Assembly: GCA_934255485.1 (NCBI GenBank)
Contig: CAKQOG010000043.1
Coordinates: 1 to 14,305, forward strand
DNA from: an uncultured Prevotellamassilia sp.
GTDB taxonomy: Bacteria; Bacteroidota; Bacteroidia; Bacteroidales; Bacteroidaceae
Length of the DNA stretch: 14,305 nucleotides
Direction: 5' to 3'
The notes below the pieces were generated by a model. It was not told where the DNA came from and ran no database searches. It worked only from the letters and a program-made list of their open reading frames with translations. Shown one piece after another: positions 14,277 to 14,305 of this stretch (positions within the stretch are counted from its first letter, which is position 1; every line of letters begins with the position of its first letter). A program made the position numbers and the translations under genes.

Positions 14277-14305
14277 CAATATTCATTAAAAAATAGATAC
14301 ATAGA

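Noticed and set aside
1..14305. CRISPR arrays, tRNA/rRNA genes, transposases, attachment sites
   Set aside because: I scanned for regularly spaced repeats, cloverleaf-like sequences and recombinase or transposase motifs and saw none. The window looks like core-genome DNA.

Overview
The window comes from a low-to-moderate GC member of the Bacteroidales, most like Prevotella or a close relative. Three things point there. The intergenic regions carry the Bacteroidetes sigma-ABfr -7 box TAnnTTTG. The start codons lack convincing Shine-Dalgarno sequences and sit behind A/T-rich leaders. The protein content also fits, with a Bacteroidales-type debranching enzyme/glycosyltransferase/GH57 cluster and a DUF4831-like secreted protein. 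No mobile element, CRISPR array, tRNA or rRNA is visible. All twelve genes lie on the + strand.

Left part (1-3077): the 3' nine-tenths or more of gap (glyceraldehyde-3-phosphate dehydrogenase), in strongly biased codons and closed by a clean terminator. It is followed by miaA (tRNA dimethylallyltransferase) and a diacylglycerol-kinase-family protein whose nucleotide-binding motifs deviate from the family pattern.

Centre (3078-8376): a glycogen/alpha-glucan module. It is bounded by a terminator at 3142-3187 and another at 8321-8376 and has one recognisable promoter (3309-3337). It encodes an archaeal-type glycogen debranching enzyme (GH133), a GT4/GT5-like glycogen-synthase-type glycosyltransferase and a GH57 'alpha-amylase-like' protein. 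The GH57 protein keeps the family scaffold, but both positions I align with the catalytic residues are substituted (Cys146, Glu242), and it ends in a coiled coil and a basic tail. It may therefore be a binding or scaffold partner of glycogen metabolism rather than an enzyme. This is the most interesting item in the window.

Right part (8441-14305): a Wza-type polysaccharide-export lipoprotein stands alone between its own promoter and terminator. A possible transcription unit follows: rfbA/rmlA (dTDP-glucose synthesis), a small HAD phosphatase-like protein, the bifunctional NAD(P)H-hydrate repair enzyme nnr, a secreted DUF4831-like protein and a DUF721/DciA-like protein. It ends at a large hairpin at 14135-14184. 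At the right edge, a promoter for an unseen downstream gene has a G8 homopolymer about where the -33 box should be and an inverted repeat over its -7 box.
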